From assembly GCA_910577795.1 (NCBI GenBank), contig CAJTNW010000007.1, positions 1 to 28,865 on the forward strand: DNA of 28,865 nucleotides, given 5' to 3'. Under the pieces are notes generated by a model, which was given only the letters and a program-made list of their open reading frames with translations, was not told the origin of the DNA and did not search any database. This document shows positions 21,764 through 28,865 of the stretch, one piece after another; positions within the stretch are counted from its first letter, which is position 1, and each line of letters begins with the position of its first letter. The stretch comes from an uncultured Christensenella sp. (lineage in GTDB: Bacteria; Bacillota; Clostridia; Christensenellales; UBA3700). Both the position numbers and the translations under genes were made by a program.

Positions 21764-23086
21764 TTATGCTGCTTGCTCTTGTTGCCAATACTCTTCCATA
21801 GCATCTAATGCTTCTTGCGGAATATCTATTTGTATACCGCCAATAGTATATGTAAACTCAACTACATCGTTTTTAAAAACTAATTCATTATTACTAACAA
21901 TAATTATAAAACCTTCAAGAATTGTTCCAACTTTTCCAGTATATTTACCATCAATATATTCTAAGTTATCAATGTTGTAAGAAGCCTCAATAACCTCTAA
22001 TAAATCGCTAGAATCTGTAACATCAAATACCTCAGCCATGCCTTCATTAAAAAGTTCAGGTGCATTATCGCAACTAGCCTTGTCATACGTATAAGGATAT
22101 GCTTGCCAAACACCATTACTTAAAGCATAATTATTTAAGTATTCCTCAGTAAATTCGGCTATTTGGTAATGTCTTACATTATTATCAATTAGTTCCGTTG
22201 ATACCTTATTATCTATTACTGCAACTTCCCAATTAATATTATCTTTTTTCAAACAAAATTTTTTGTCAGTTGCCACATTAAACTTTGTAAAAAATTCACT
22301 AGTAATAACTTTATTTTCCTCTTGGTTATTTCCACCATTTTCTAACGCATCTCTTAAAAATTCTGGAATTTCAATTGGTTCAGAGCCAAGTGTAAATATA
22401 AAATCCATAGATTGTTGCTCGCCATTCAATTCATTAACCATTGATAATGTTAAAACTTTATCAATAATTTTTATTGTGTAATTTTCAAAGTCAGTGCCTT
22501 GCTTTCCAATATATAAATCACCTTTCTTTTCAAAAACAACATCCAAATCAGCATCATTAAAACAAATACTATAAGCAAAATTTAGTATATCCTTAGGGCT
22601 ATTAACTTCTTGCAAATATTCTTCTTCAATGTTAACAGAATTGCATATTTCGTCTATTGTTTCTAGTTTCATAATTTCCCAATTATCTAAATTAGTACTC
22701 CCTTTTGGTCCAAAAAAGTAATTAGCCTTATTTTTACCAGTAATTTCAACATATTTAGTATCTTCAAAATCAAATTGCCAATATATATTGCCATTAATCA
22801 CCATTGTTGCATCGCCATACGCAGGTTGATAAAACGACTTTTGAGAACTTTTTAGCCAAACATCTAAAAATTCTTTAAGAGTTGCATCTGGACTAACAAT
22901 ATTTTCGTTATCTTGATTACCACCATTGTTATCCTCACCTTGATTATTACCACCATTATTGCCATCGCCCTCAACAAATTCATTGTTGCTAGAGTTGCCA
23001 TCATTGCCACCACATGCAACAAGAGTCATACAAGCAAACACTGCAATAATTATAATTGCTACAATTAAAAACAATTTCTTTTTCAT
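21764..23086 (-). CDS. Lipoprotein of unknown function with two internal repeats
   Basis: This 440-residue protein has a lipoprotein signal peptide: MKKK, a hydrophobic core, and the lipobox LVAC ending at Cys25. A Gly/Asn/Glu/Asp-rich linker (about residues 26-63) follows, as in many surface-exposed lipoproteins. The rest consists of two diverged copies of a domain of about 180-190 residues (about 64-255 and 262-436). They are joined by a short NGGNNQEEN linker. The best match is at each C-terminus: MDFIFTLGSEPIEIPEFLRD against VEFTYTIGGIQIDIPQEALD. I do not recognise the domain; it is acidic and strand-rich. The ribosome binding site is GGAG. The gene is monocistronic, with its own promoter, two flanking palindromes and a terminator. 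A role as substrate-binding or envelope-stress protein would be speculation. Confidence 0.85.
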   Translation of the reverse strand: MKKKLFLIVAIIIIAVFACMTLVACGGNDGNSSNNEFVEGDGNNGGNNQGEDNNGGNQDNENIVSPDATLKEFLDVWLKSSQKSFYQPAYGDATMVINGNIYWQFDFEDTKYVEITGKNKANYFFGPKGSTNLDNWEIMKLETIDEICNSVNIEEEYLQEVNSPKDILNFAYSICFNDADLDVVFEKKGDLYIGKQGTDFENYTIKIIDKVLTLSMVNELNGEQQSMDFIFTLGSEPIEIPEFLRDALENGGNNQEENKVITSEFFTKFNVATDKKFCLKKDNINWEVAVIDNKVSTELIDNNVRHYQIAEFTEEYLNNYALSNGVWQAYPYTYDKASCDNAPELFNEGMAEVFDVTDSSDLLEVIEASYNIDNLEYIDGKYTGKVGTILEGFIIIVSNNELVFKNDVVEFTYTIGGIQIDIPQEALDAMEEYWQQEQAA

Positions 23087-23134
23087 ATTCTACTCCATTT
23101 AAAATTGATTATAAAGTTACAATTTATTTATTAT

Positions 23135-23160
23135 GTCAGCAAAAGTATACTTTTTCTGAC
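23135..23160. promoter_or_regulatory. Palindromic operator-like site 1 (in the lipoprotein-gene leader)
   Basis: A 26-bp palindrome with one mismatched pair has half-sites GTCAGCAAAAGTA and TACTTTTTCTGAC. It lies about 66-91 bases downstream of the predicted transcript start. Flanking bases (TAT before, ACTTT after on the plus strand) are shared with site 2, so the repeat unit is about 34 bp. Confidence 0.7.
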
Positions 23161-23231
23161 ACTTTAGTTTTTTGAAATTTTTATAAATTATAGTTATAAA
23201 ATTAGCAAAAATTAACTTACTTTATATAAAT

Positions 23232-23260
23232 ATTATACATAAATTAAATAATAAAGTCAA
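23232..23260 (-). promoter_or_regulatory. Promoter of the lipoprotein gene
   Basis: TTGACT (23255-23260), a 17-bp spacer and TATAAT (23232-23237) read on the minus strand, close to the sigma-A consensus. The predicted start is near 23225, leaving a leader of about 139 bases. Confidence 0.85.
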
Positions 23261-23270
23261 GTAAAAGTAT

Positions 23271-23296
23271 GTCAGAAAAAGTATACTTTTTCTGAC
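23271..23296. promoter_or_regulatory. Palindromic operator-like site 2 (upstream of the lipoprotein promoter)
   Basis: This is a perfect 26-bp palindrome with half-site GTCAGAAAAAGTA. It ends ten bases before the -35 box. Its centre is 136 bp from that of site 1. Confidence 0.75.
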
Positions 23297-23311
23297 ACTT
23301 TTTTTATAAAA

Positions 23312-23353
23312 TGTAAAATAAAAAACGCACCTATCAATATTTTTGATAGGTGC
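23312..23353 (-). terminator. Intrinsic terminator after hpf
   Basis: An 11-bp stem GCACCTATCAA (23327-23337) with TTGATAGGTGC (23343-23353) and a short loop are followed on the minus strand by GTTTTTTATTTT. Confidence 0.9.
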
Positions 23354-23374
23354 AATAGTAATTGTTAATATTAA

Positions 23375-23905
23375 TTAATAAATCAAGTCAAGCAGACCAA
23401 CATCGCCTGCAGCACGTTTATAAACTATATTTACAAGTTCATTTGCTTCATTAATAAATACATAAAAAGAGTGGTCTAGTAATTCCATTTCATCAATAGC
23501 ATCTTTAACAGACATTTTTCTAAGTTCAGTTTCCTTTACTCTTGCAACAGATAAATCAGGTACTGGTTCTGTATTTTCATACAATGCCTCCATATCAAAA
23601 GCACTCTCTTTTACTTTTTTGCCTAATTTAGTTCTGTATTTTCTAACCTGCCTTTCTAGTTTAGGAAGGATTAAATCTATATTATCATACATATTATCAG
23701 AAACAATTTCTGCTCTCATAATTTTACCGCCACCAAAGTTTATGGTAATTTCCATTGCATCTTTGTCTTGATTAATTTGTTTTAGAATAACTTTTGCAGT
23801 GGCATTTTCCTCAAAATACCTTGAGAATTTATCAAGTTTTTTCTCAATAATCTCTTTTAATTTTTCGCCAAGTTTGTAATTTTTTGCAATAATTTCAATA
23901 CGCAT
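23375..23905 (-). CDS. hpf: Ribosome hibernation-promoting factor, long form
   Basis: This 176-residue protein dimerises 70S ribosomes into inactive 100S particles in starvation or stress. The N-terminal ribosome-binding domain (about 1-100) begins IEIIAKNYKLGEKLKEII. A linker leads to the C-terminal dimerisation domain (about 120-176) with VKDAIDEMELLDHSFYVFIN and YKRAAGDVGLLDLIY. The presence of this domain marks the long form found in Firmicutes. AAGGGGG precedes the ATG. Only weak promoter candidates lie upstream (TACAAT and TATAAT near 23960-23970 without a good -35). A 9-bp inverted repeat TTGATAAAA/TTTTATCAA (23933-23958) sits in the leader. Confidence 0.95.
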   Translation of the reverse strand: MRIEIIAKNYKLGEKLKEIIEKKLDKFSRYFEENATAKVILKQINQDKDAMEITINFGGGKIMRAEIVSDNMYDNIDLILPKLERQVRKYRTKLGKKVKESAFDMEALYENTEPVPDLSVARVKETELRKMSVKDAIDEMELLDHSFYVFINEANELVNIVYKRAAGDVGLLDLIY

Positions 23906-23932
23906 TTTTATTGCCCCCTTAATTTAGTAATT

Positions 23933-23958
23933 TTGATAAAATTTATTATTTTTATCAA
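23933..23958. repeat. Inverted repeat in the hpf leader
   Basis: TTGATAAAA (23933-23941) and TTTTATCAA (23950-23958) are perfect inverted arms with an 8-base spacer, just downstream of the possible hpf -10 region. They could be a hairpin at the 5' end of the message or a regulator site. The sequence is AT-only apart from one pair, so chance is possible. Confidence 0.35.
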
Positions 23959-24094
23959 TTATATTGTACCATATTTTGGATAGAATTACTATACTATTTA
24001 GATAAATTTTACATTGAAAATCGCTATTATTTTTATTTTTATCATATTGTTACTTAATTTGCAATTTGTTTTTGACTACTACTTAATTATTCAG

Positions 24095-24122
24095 TAAAAG
24101 GAGTGGCAAGCCGCTCCTTTTA
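24095..24122 (-). terminator. Hairpin terminator after clpC
   Basis: A 13-bp stem (24095-24107 with 24110-24122, one G-U pair) has a tight AA loop. On the minus strand the stem ends in TTTTA, so the U-run is partly inside the stem. It lies 21 bases after the clpC stop. Confidence 0.7.
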
Positions 24123-24142
24123 CATTTAATTTAACATATTTA

Positions 24143-26572
24143 TTATTGTTTTTCAAAAACCAATTTATCATCCTTAAAGTCAATATTTACATTATCTCCA
24201 ATAGATATACTACCACGCAAAATTTCGTCTGACAATTTATCTTCAATTAGTTTTTGCACACTACGTCTTAATGGTCTTGCACCATATTCGCTATTAAAGC
24301 CTTGCTCAGCAATATACTCTTTTGCCTTATCGCTAACAGATATATTTATATCTTGTTCCTTTAATCTTTTTGCAAGACTATCCACCATTAAATCACAAAT
24401 ACTCAATATGTTTGCTTTAGATAATTTATGGAATATAATCACATCGTCAATTCTGTTAATAAATTCTGGTTTCATAGTTTGTCTTAATGCCTCAAGTTGT
24501 CTATCACGCATAGCATCATATTCGTCCTCGCTAATTTCAGAACTATTTCCGCCAAAACCTAATGAATTCATTTTGCCAATTTCGCTTGCACCAATATTGC
24601 TTGTCATTATAATGATAGTATTTTTAAAAGAAACAGTTCTTCCGTGAGAATCAGTAAGTCTACCATCATCCATAATTTGAAGCAAAAGATTAAATACATC
24701 TGGGTGAGCCTTTTCTATTTCGTCAAATAGTATTACTGAATATGGTTTTCTTCTAACTTTTTCAGTAAGTTGACCGCCCTCTTCAAAACCAACATAACCC
24801 GGAGCAGAACCAATTAATTTAGAAACATTAATTTTATCCATATACTCACTCATATCAAGTCTTATCATAAGGTTTTCGTCACCAAACATTGCCTCAGCAA
24901 GTGCCTTGCACAATTCTGTTTTACCAACACCAGTAGGTCCCAAGAAAATAAATGAACCAATTGGTCTATTAGGGTCTTTTAGTCCTGCTCTTGCACGTCT
25001 TACTGCCTTACTAATACTTGTAACTGCCTCTTCTTGTCCAATTACACGTTTTTTTAGTATATCCTCAAGATTTATTAATCTTTCAGCCTCACTTTCTGTC
25101 ATTTTTACAACTGGAATACCAGTCCAACTACTTACTATTTGTGCAATTTCCTCTTCGCCAATGCTCAAATCAGTATTGTTGGAATTTTGAGACCAAACAT
25201 CTTTTTTACTATTAAACTCTGCAGTCAATTTATCTTCTTCAACTTTGTAAGTATTTGCAGCAGCATAATCCTCTTTTGTTACTGCGTCTTCTTTTCGCCT
25301 TTTACATTTAATAATTTCTTCTTCCAATTCTTTTAATTCTTTTGGCATAACTTGGCTATGTGTTCTCATACGGCTTGCTGCCTCATCTATCAAATCAATA
25401 GCCTTATCTGGCAAAAATCTGTCACTAATATATCTATCAGAAAGTATTGCCGCGGCTTCAATTGCCTCGTCTTTTATAATAACTTGGTGATGCGCCTCAT
25501 ACTTATCACGTAAGCCTTTTAGTATAGTAATTGTATCTTCCACTGATGGAGGGTTAACTATAATAGGCTGAAATCTTCTTTCTAAAGCAGGGTCTTTTTC
25601 TATATACTTACGGTACTCATCAATTGTAGTTGCACCAATAGTTTGCAATTCACCTCTTGCAAGCATAGGTTTTAATATATTGCCTGCATCTACAGCACCT
25701 TCAGCACCACCAGCACCTACCATAGTATGAATCTCATCAATAAACAATATTATATTACCGGATTTTTTAATTGTATCAATGGCATTTTTCATTCTCTCTT
25801 CAAAATCACCACGATATTTTGTACCAGCAAGCAAACTTGAGATATCAAGGCTAAAAATTCTTTTGCCTTTTAGCATTTCTGGGCAGTCTCCATTTACTAT
25901 TGCCAAAGCCAAACCTTCCACTATAGCAGATTTACCAACACCAGCCTCACCTATTAAAACTGGATTATTTTTTGTTCGTCTTGATAATATCTGAATAACT
26001 CTGTCAATTTCCTCATGTCTTCCAATAACAGGGTCTAGTTTGTTTTGTTCCGCTTTGCTTGTCAAATCAACACCTAATTTTTCAAGTCCTTTTATACCAG
26101 CCTCATTATTTTCGCCAACCTCAAAATTATTATCATTGTCATTAGACATATTTACATTATTACTATTATTAATAGCATTTGACAAAGCAAGTGCCAAAGC
26201 ATTTACGTCACAGCCTAATTGAACTAAGGCTCTGCAAGCATAAGAAGACCCATCTTGCAAAATTACTGCCAAAATATGCTCTGGCATTATATAGTTTAAC
26301 CCTATATTTGCAGCAAGGCTAGCACTTCTTTGAAGAATATTTTTTGTACGAGGACTAAAATAAGTTGAAGAAACCATATTTTTTAAACTTATAACTTTAG
26401 TTATATCCTCTTTTGTAAAACCAACATTTGCAAGTATGTTTTGCACATTAGTGCCATCAACATAAGCCATAGCACAAAGCAAATGTTCAGTACCAATTAA
26501 ACCACCACTTGCCGCACCAAAAGTTTGTGCTTGTTCAATAATTTTATTGCTTTCACTATTCATTCTGTACAT
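24143..26572 (-). CDS. clpC: ATP-dependent Clp protease ATP-binding subunit ClpC
   Basis: This 809-residue HSP100 unfoldase feeds substrates to ClpP. The double Clp-N domain occupies about 1-145 (AQTFGAASGGLIGTEHLL). The first AAA+ domain has GEAGVGKS near 211 and FIDEIHTMVG. The coiled middle domain (about 395-445) has the UVR-like KRRKEDAVTKEDYAAANTYK. The second AAA+ domain has GPTGVGKTEL near 545 and LFDEIEKAHP, and the SLGFGG loop expected to contact ClpP comes after it. The middle domain and length identify ClpC rather than ClpA or ClpE. The ATG at 26570-26572 has AGAGGTG upstream, overlapping the mcsB stop. The operon context with CtsR, McsA and McsB fits recognition of phospho-arginine-tagged proteins. 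Confidence 0.97.
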   Translation of the reverse strand: MYRMNSESNKIIEQAQTFGAASGGLIGTEHLLCAMAYVDGTNVQNILANVGFTKEDITKVISLKNMVSSTYFSPRTKNILQRSASLAANIGLNYIMPEHILAVILQDGSSYACRALVQLGCDVNALALALSNAINNSNNVNMSNDNDNNFEVGENNEAGIKGLEKLGVDLTSKAEQNKLDPVIGRHEEIDRVIQILSRRTKNNPVLIGEAGVGKSAIVEGLALAIVNGDCPEMLKGKRIFSLDISSLLAGTKYRGDFEERMKNAIDTIKKSGNIILFIDEIHTMVGAGGAEGAVDAGNILKPMLARGELQTIGATTIDEYRKYIEKDPALERRFQPIIVNPPSVEDTITILKGLRDKYEAHHQVIIKDEAIEAAAILSDRYISDRFLPDKAIDLIDEAASRMRTHSQVMPKELKELEEEIIKCKRRKEDAVTKEDYAAANTYKVEEDKLTAEFNSKKDVWSQNSNNTDLSIGEEEIAQIVSSWTGIPVVKMTESEAERLINLEDILKKRVIGQEEAVTSISKAVRRARAGLKDPNRPIGSFIFLGPTGVGKTELCKALAEAMFGDENLMIRLDMSEYMDKINVSKLIGSAPGYVGFEEGGQLTEKVRRKPYSVILFDEIEKAHPDVFNLLLQIMDDGRLTDSHGRTVSFKNTIIIMTSNIGASEIGKMNSLGFGGNSSEISEDEYDAMRDRQLEALRQTMKPEFINRIDDVIIFHKLSKANILSICDLMVDSLAKRLKEQDINISVSDKAKEYIAEQGFNSEYGARPLRRSVQKLIEDKLSDEILRGSISIGDNVNIDFKDDKLVFEKQ

Positions 26573-26577
26573 TTAAC

Positions 26578-27579
26578 TCACCTCTCTAATATCTTACTTC
26601 TTACCAATTCTGCTCTTGCCTCATCTCTTTCTTTTGCAGATAATTTGCCACCACCACTATAATTACACAAACTTGCAGGCTGACAAAATTCTGTCAAGTA
26701 ATTTAGCATTGGCATACTTAATTTTAATATTCCCAATGATGTACCTAATTTTACATTTGCCATGTGCTCCATAAATTCGCTAGAATTTAAACGTTTTGCA
26801 TATAGTAATATTCCAAGTGACCTAGAAACTTTATCATCAAGTGCAATACCTTGAATTTTGTGCAATTTATCTCTTTCGAGTTCTTCACTCTCACATATCA
26901 TTTTTACTGCGTTTGCCACAGTTTTTAGCAAGTCTATTTCACTTACACCAATGGATATCTGATTACTTATTTGATACAAATACCCAGCAGCACTACTGCC
27001 TTCGCCATACATACCTCTTACAGTAAGCCCCATTTGCTGAACCATAGTAATTACTTTTGAAAGTTTTCCACTTTGAGACAAGGCCGGCAAAAACATCATA
27101 ACACTTGCTCTCATACCAGTACCAAGATTAGTTGGACAAGCAGTTAGATAACCCAATTTTTCGTCATAAGCCACTTGAACCATTTCACTTAACTTATCGT
27201 CAAAAGAATTTACATTTTTATAACACTCTTCCAGTGCAAAGCCATGTATTACACATTGTGCCCTAATGTGGTCCTCTTCATTAATCATTATGCTCATTTT
27301 CTTATCTTTACTAATACAAACCACACCATTTTCAGTATTGGCTGCAAGATTTGGACTAATAAAGTGCATTTCTTGCAAAGCGACTCTGTCAATTTCACTT
27401 ATTGAATTCATTTTGTACACATTATATTCAAACAATTTATCACAAACAGCAATAACACTATTAATTACTTTTTCACTGCTTTTTGGACTTCCTTTTAACA
27501 TTGAAGGAAAAGGAATATCTTTTAAATTTCTTGCAAGACGTACTCTTGTTGAAACAATTATGTTATCATAATTTGCCAT
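26578..27579 (-). CDS. mcsB: Protein-arginine kinase McsB
   Basis: This 333-residue phosphagen-kinase-like enzyme phosphorylates arginine residues of proteins, including CtsR, marking them for ClpCP. STRVRLARNLKDIPFP at the N-terminus is the ATP-site arginine block. ACPTNLGTGMRAS near 148 carries the catalytic-region Cys. RGMYGEGSSAAGYLYQISN near 190 is also typical. The C-terminal domain that binds phospho-arginine follows. It is about 20 residues shorter than the Bacillus protein but has all blocks I can check. It starts one base after the mcsA stop and ends five bases before clpC. Confidence 0.96.
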   Translation of the reverse strand: MANYDNIIVSTRVRLARNLKDIPFPSMLKGSPKSSEKVINSVIAVCDKLFEYNVYKMNSISEIDRVALQEMHFISPNLAANTENGVVCISKDKKMSIMINEEDHIRAQCVIHGFALEECYKNVNSFDDKLSEMVQVAYDEKLGYLTACPTNLGTGMRASVMMFLPALSQSGKLSKVITMVQQMGLTVRGMYGEGSSAAGYLYQISNQISIGVSEIDLLKTVANAVKMICESEELERDKLHKIQGIALDDKVSRSLGILLYAKRLNSSEFMEHMANVKLGTSLGILKLSMPMLNYLTEFCQPASLCNYSGGGKLSAKERDEARAELVRSKILER

Positions 27580-27580
27580 A

Positions 27581-28108
27581 TTACTTATCCTCCTTTTTAA
27601 GTTGCTCTATTTGTTTAGCAATTCTATCTGCATCAAGATACCTTTCTTCTTTTACTGCAACAGCAAGTTCCGCCTTTAATTTTTCAAGCGGTGTCAAATT
27701 AGTTTTTGCTTGCTGAGTAATGTTTTCTGCAGTTGTTTTTGCATTTACAAAATTTGCTGGACTTTTACCTTTATGTGCCACATATCCTCTTGAATTAACA
27801 TAATTTTCTACAATATCTCTAAAAACATTATAACAGTCACTGCAGCCAAACTTACCATTACGCAAAATATCTCTTTCAGTCATACCACACTTGCATACAC
27901 GCATTTTGTTACGCATTGGTGAAGAATTAAGGCTATTTCCACCAAAATTAAACATAGCGGATATTAAATTGTCAAAAGAATAGCCACTCTCTAATTGCGA
28001 AAAACACTCGTCACAATAATAAGACACTTTTGTTACACCATTAATTGTTTCCTTTTTACAAACTGTTGCAGGCTTACCACACACACAGCAATAAACATTC
28101 TCACTCAT
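27581..28108 (-). CDS. mcsA: McsA, zinc-binding activator of McsB
   Basis: This 175-residue protein has two pairs of CxxC motifs in its N-terminal half (CCVCGKP, YYCDECF) and another two in the centre (CKCGMTE, FGCSDCY), fitting two zinc sites. A C-terminal UVR domain (about 138-172, LKAELAVAVKEERYLDADRIA) follows. It activates the arginine kinase and modulates CtsR. It lies two bases after ctsR and one base before mcsB, in the standard operon order. Confidence 0.95.
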   Translation of the reverse strand: MSENVYCCVCGKPATVCKKETINGVTKVSYYCDECFSQLESGYSFDNLISAMFNFGGNSLNSSPMRNKMRVCKCGMTERDILRNGKFGCSDCYNVFRDIVENYVNSRGYVAHKGKSPANFVNAKTTAENITQQAKTNLTPLEKLKAELAVAVKEERYLDADRIAKQIEQLKKEDK

Positions 28109-28110
28109 AT

Positions 28111-28572
28111 TTAACTCCTTTTTGATAAATTCAACACTATTTCTTTTAACATTTGTGCCCTTAACCTTGCAGTAATATTTACAGGATTTGCAAGTGCTTT
28201 ATCTGACATTGTTATTTTTAATAATTCGCTCTCTTTATTATCAATTATTCCGTCTTTTTCAAGTCGCTCTAAAATATGCAATAATTTATTATATTCAAGA
28301 GTCCCTTCTTCACACAAATAATTATAAATACTTTTTAAAACATTTTCCTTATCATCGGTTATTCTAATTAAGTTTATACAACCGCCACCGCCACGTTTAG
28401 ATTCTATAATAAACCCTTTTTCTGGTGTAAATCTTGTAGACAAAACATAGTTTATTTGACTAGGTGCACAACTAAAAAATGTTGCTAAATCATTTCTTGA
28501 TAGTTGCAATAAATCGTCATCTGCAAGCGCAGACAAAATAAATTCCTCAATAATATCACTAATTGTAGCCAT
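28111..28572 (-). CDS. ctsR: Transcriptional repressor CtsR
   Basis: This 153-residue winged-helix repressor controls clp and related stress genes. TISDIIEEFILSAL, then LSRNDLATFFSCAPSQINYVLSTRF (the helix-turn-helix; key part CAPSQINYVL), and the wing SKRGGGGCINLIRI with the glycine-rich tip that senses heat, are all diagnostic. The C-terminal half is the McsB-regulated dimerisation domain. GGAGG precedes the ATG. A CtsR-type operator sits at its own promoter, so autoregulation is expected. Confidence 0.96.
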   Translation of the reverse strand: MATISDIIEEFILSALADDDLLQLSRNDLATFFSCAPSQINYVLSTRFTPEKGFIIESKRGGGGCINLIRITDDKENVLKSIYNYLCEEGTLEYNKLLHILERLEKDGIIDNKESELLKITMSDKALANPVNITARLRAQMLKEIVLNLSKRS

Positions 28573-28684
28573 TGCATCCTCCTTTTTTTTATTTTTATCT
28601 AATTATTATAGATATTATATTCGTGTTGCAAAACCAATTTATATTAGTTTATTTTATATCTTAACCATATTTCCATATATTTAT

Positions 28685-28708
28685 TCTGACTTTCTTTGAC
28701 CTTTGACT
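28685..28708 (-). promoter_or_regulatory. CtsR operator
   Basis: The minus strand contains the tandem heptads GGTCAAA-GAA-AGTCAGA, matching the known RGTCAAA-NAN-RGTCAAA CtsR box with one mismatch. A third heptad AGTCAAA directly precedes it. It begins three bases past the -10 of the proximal promoter, covering the transcript start. Confidence 0.85.
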
Positions 28709-28710
28709 TT

Positions 28711-28738
28711 ATTATAACACTTTTTTACTATTTGTCAA
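28711..28738 (-). promoter_or_regulatory. Proximal promoter of ctsR-mcsA-mcsB-clpC
   Basis: TTGACA (28733-28738), a 16-bp spacer and TATAAT (28711-28716), both perfect boxes, read on the minus strand. The predicted start near 28704 lies inside the CtsR operator. Confidence 0.88.
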
Positions 28739-28765
28739 GTACTTTTTGCAAAATTTTTCAAAAAA

Positions 28766-28792
28766 TTAGCACTCTAATGGCAAGAGTGCTAA
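28766..28792. promoter_or_regulatory. CIRCE element (HrcA operator)
   Basis: The arms TTAGCACTC (28766-28774) and GAGTGCTAA (28784-28792) with a 9-bp spacer are a perfect match to the CIRCE consensus. This implies that HrcA exists in the genome and controls the clpC operon, a divergent gene beyond the window, or both. Confidence 0.93.
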
Positions 28793-28801
28793 TTTGTATT
28801 A

Positions 28802-28830
28802 ATTTTATTCAATTAACAATTTACTATCAA
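28802..28830 (-). promoter_or_regulatory. Possible distal promoter of the ctsR operon, over CIRCE
   Basis: TTGATA (28825-28830), a 17-bp spacer and TAAAAT (28802-28807) read on the minus strand, placing a transcript start at or just before CIRCE. The -10 is less perfect than that of the proximal promoter, and the AT-rich context makes chance matches easy. Confidence 0.45.
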
Positions 28831-28865
28831 ATTAAAATACAAAATAAATATAATCATTTATTGTA

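Noticed and set aside
23135..23296. A miniature transposable element bounded by the two palindromes
   Set aside because: Each palindrome is internally symmetric, a near-consensus promoter for the adjacent gene lies between them, and I see no target-site duplication. A genome-wide copy count could reopen the question.
1..28865. tRNA, rRNA, T-box, CRISPR, IS, prophage or defence genes
   Set aside because: Looked for and not seen; the gene content is conserved core apart from the orphan membrane protein, the lipoprotein and the small frr-linked gene.

Overview
The window is a low-GC (by eye about 30% G+C) bacterial chromosome segment. It is most consistent with a Gram-positive Firmicutes, probably an uncultured Clostridia-type lineage. 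The evidence is the gene order uppS-cdsA-dxr-rseP-ispG-polC locus-rimP-nusA-ylxR-ylxQ-infB-rbfA, the ctsR-mcsA-mcsB-clpC operon, a long-form HPF, a CIRCE element, strong GGAGG ribosome binding sites and near-consensus sigma-A promoters (TTGNNN, 16-17 bp, TATAAT). All genes but one lie on the minus strand, so transcription runs from high to low coordinates. No tRNA, rRNA, insertion sequence, prophage or CRISPR array was seen. I could not assign a species.

Reading in the direction of transcription: (1) 28865-24095 is the heat-shock/protein-quality operon ctsR-mcsA-mcsB-clpC. It has a perfect CIRCE element and a CtsR operator at two candidate promoters and ends at a hairpin. (2) 23905-23312 is hpf with its own terminator. 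(3) 23300-21673 is a monocistronic lipoprotein gene of unknown function. It has two internal repeats, and its promoter is flanked by two nearly identical 26-bp palindromes. (4) 21444-19608 is rpsB-tsf, with a strong promoter, a structured leader and a terminator. (5) 19508-17884 is pyrH, then frr with its own promoter plus an overlapping 65-codon gene, ending at a terminator. (6) 17789-11072 is uppS-cdsA-dxr-rseP-ispG, followed at the usual polC position by a PolC-like protein that keeps only the N-terminal, OB and exonuclease regions. (7) 10953-2064 is a tightly packed translation/processing operon rimP-nusA-ylxR-ylxQ-infB-rbfA-nrnA-truB-ribF-nfo, with a strong promoter and a leader hairpin. 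(8) 1328-2035 is the only plus-strand gene, an orphan membrane-anchored protein. It converges on nfo at a shared terminator. (9) 1184-1 holds pepP (apparently leaderless) and the first codons of efp.

Most of the window is conserved core: ribosome assembly and translation initiation/elongation, isoprenoid and phospholipid precursor synthesis (MEP-pathway dxr and ispG feeding UppS; CdsA), and arginine-phosphorylation-dependent proteolysis.

The observations most worth following are: a strand-biased 13-bp word AAAATCGGTAYTA present five times, all on the minus strand, in three intergenic and two coding sites; paired palindromes 136 bp apart around the lipoprotein promoter; the polymerase-less PolC at the polC locus; a predicted RNA structure in the rpsB leader; a hairpin just upstream of the rimP ribosome binding site; and the apparently leaderless pepP.
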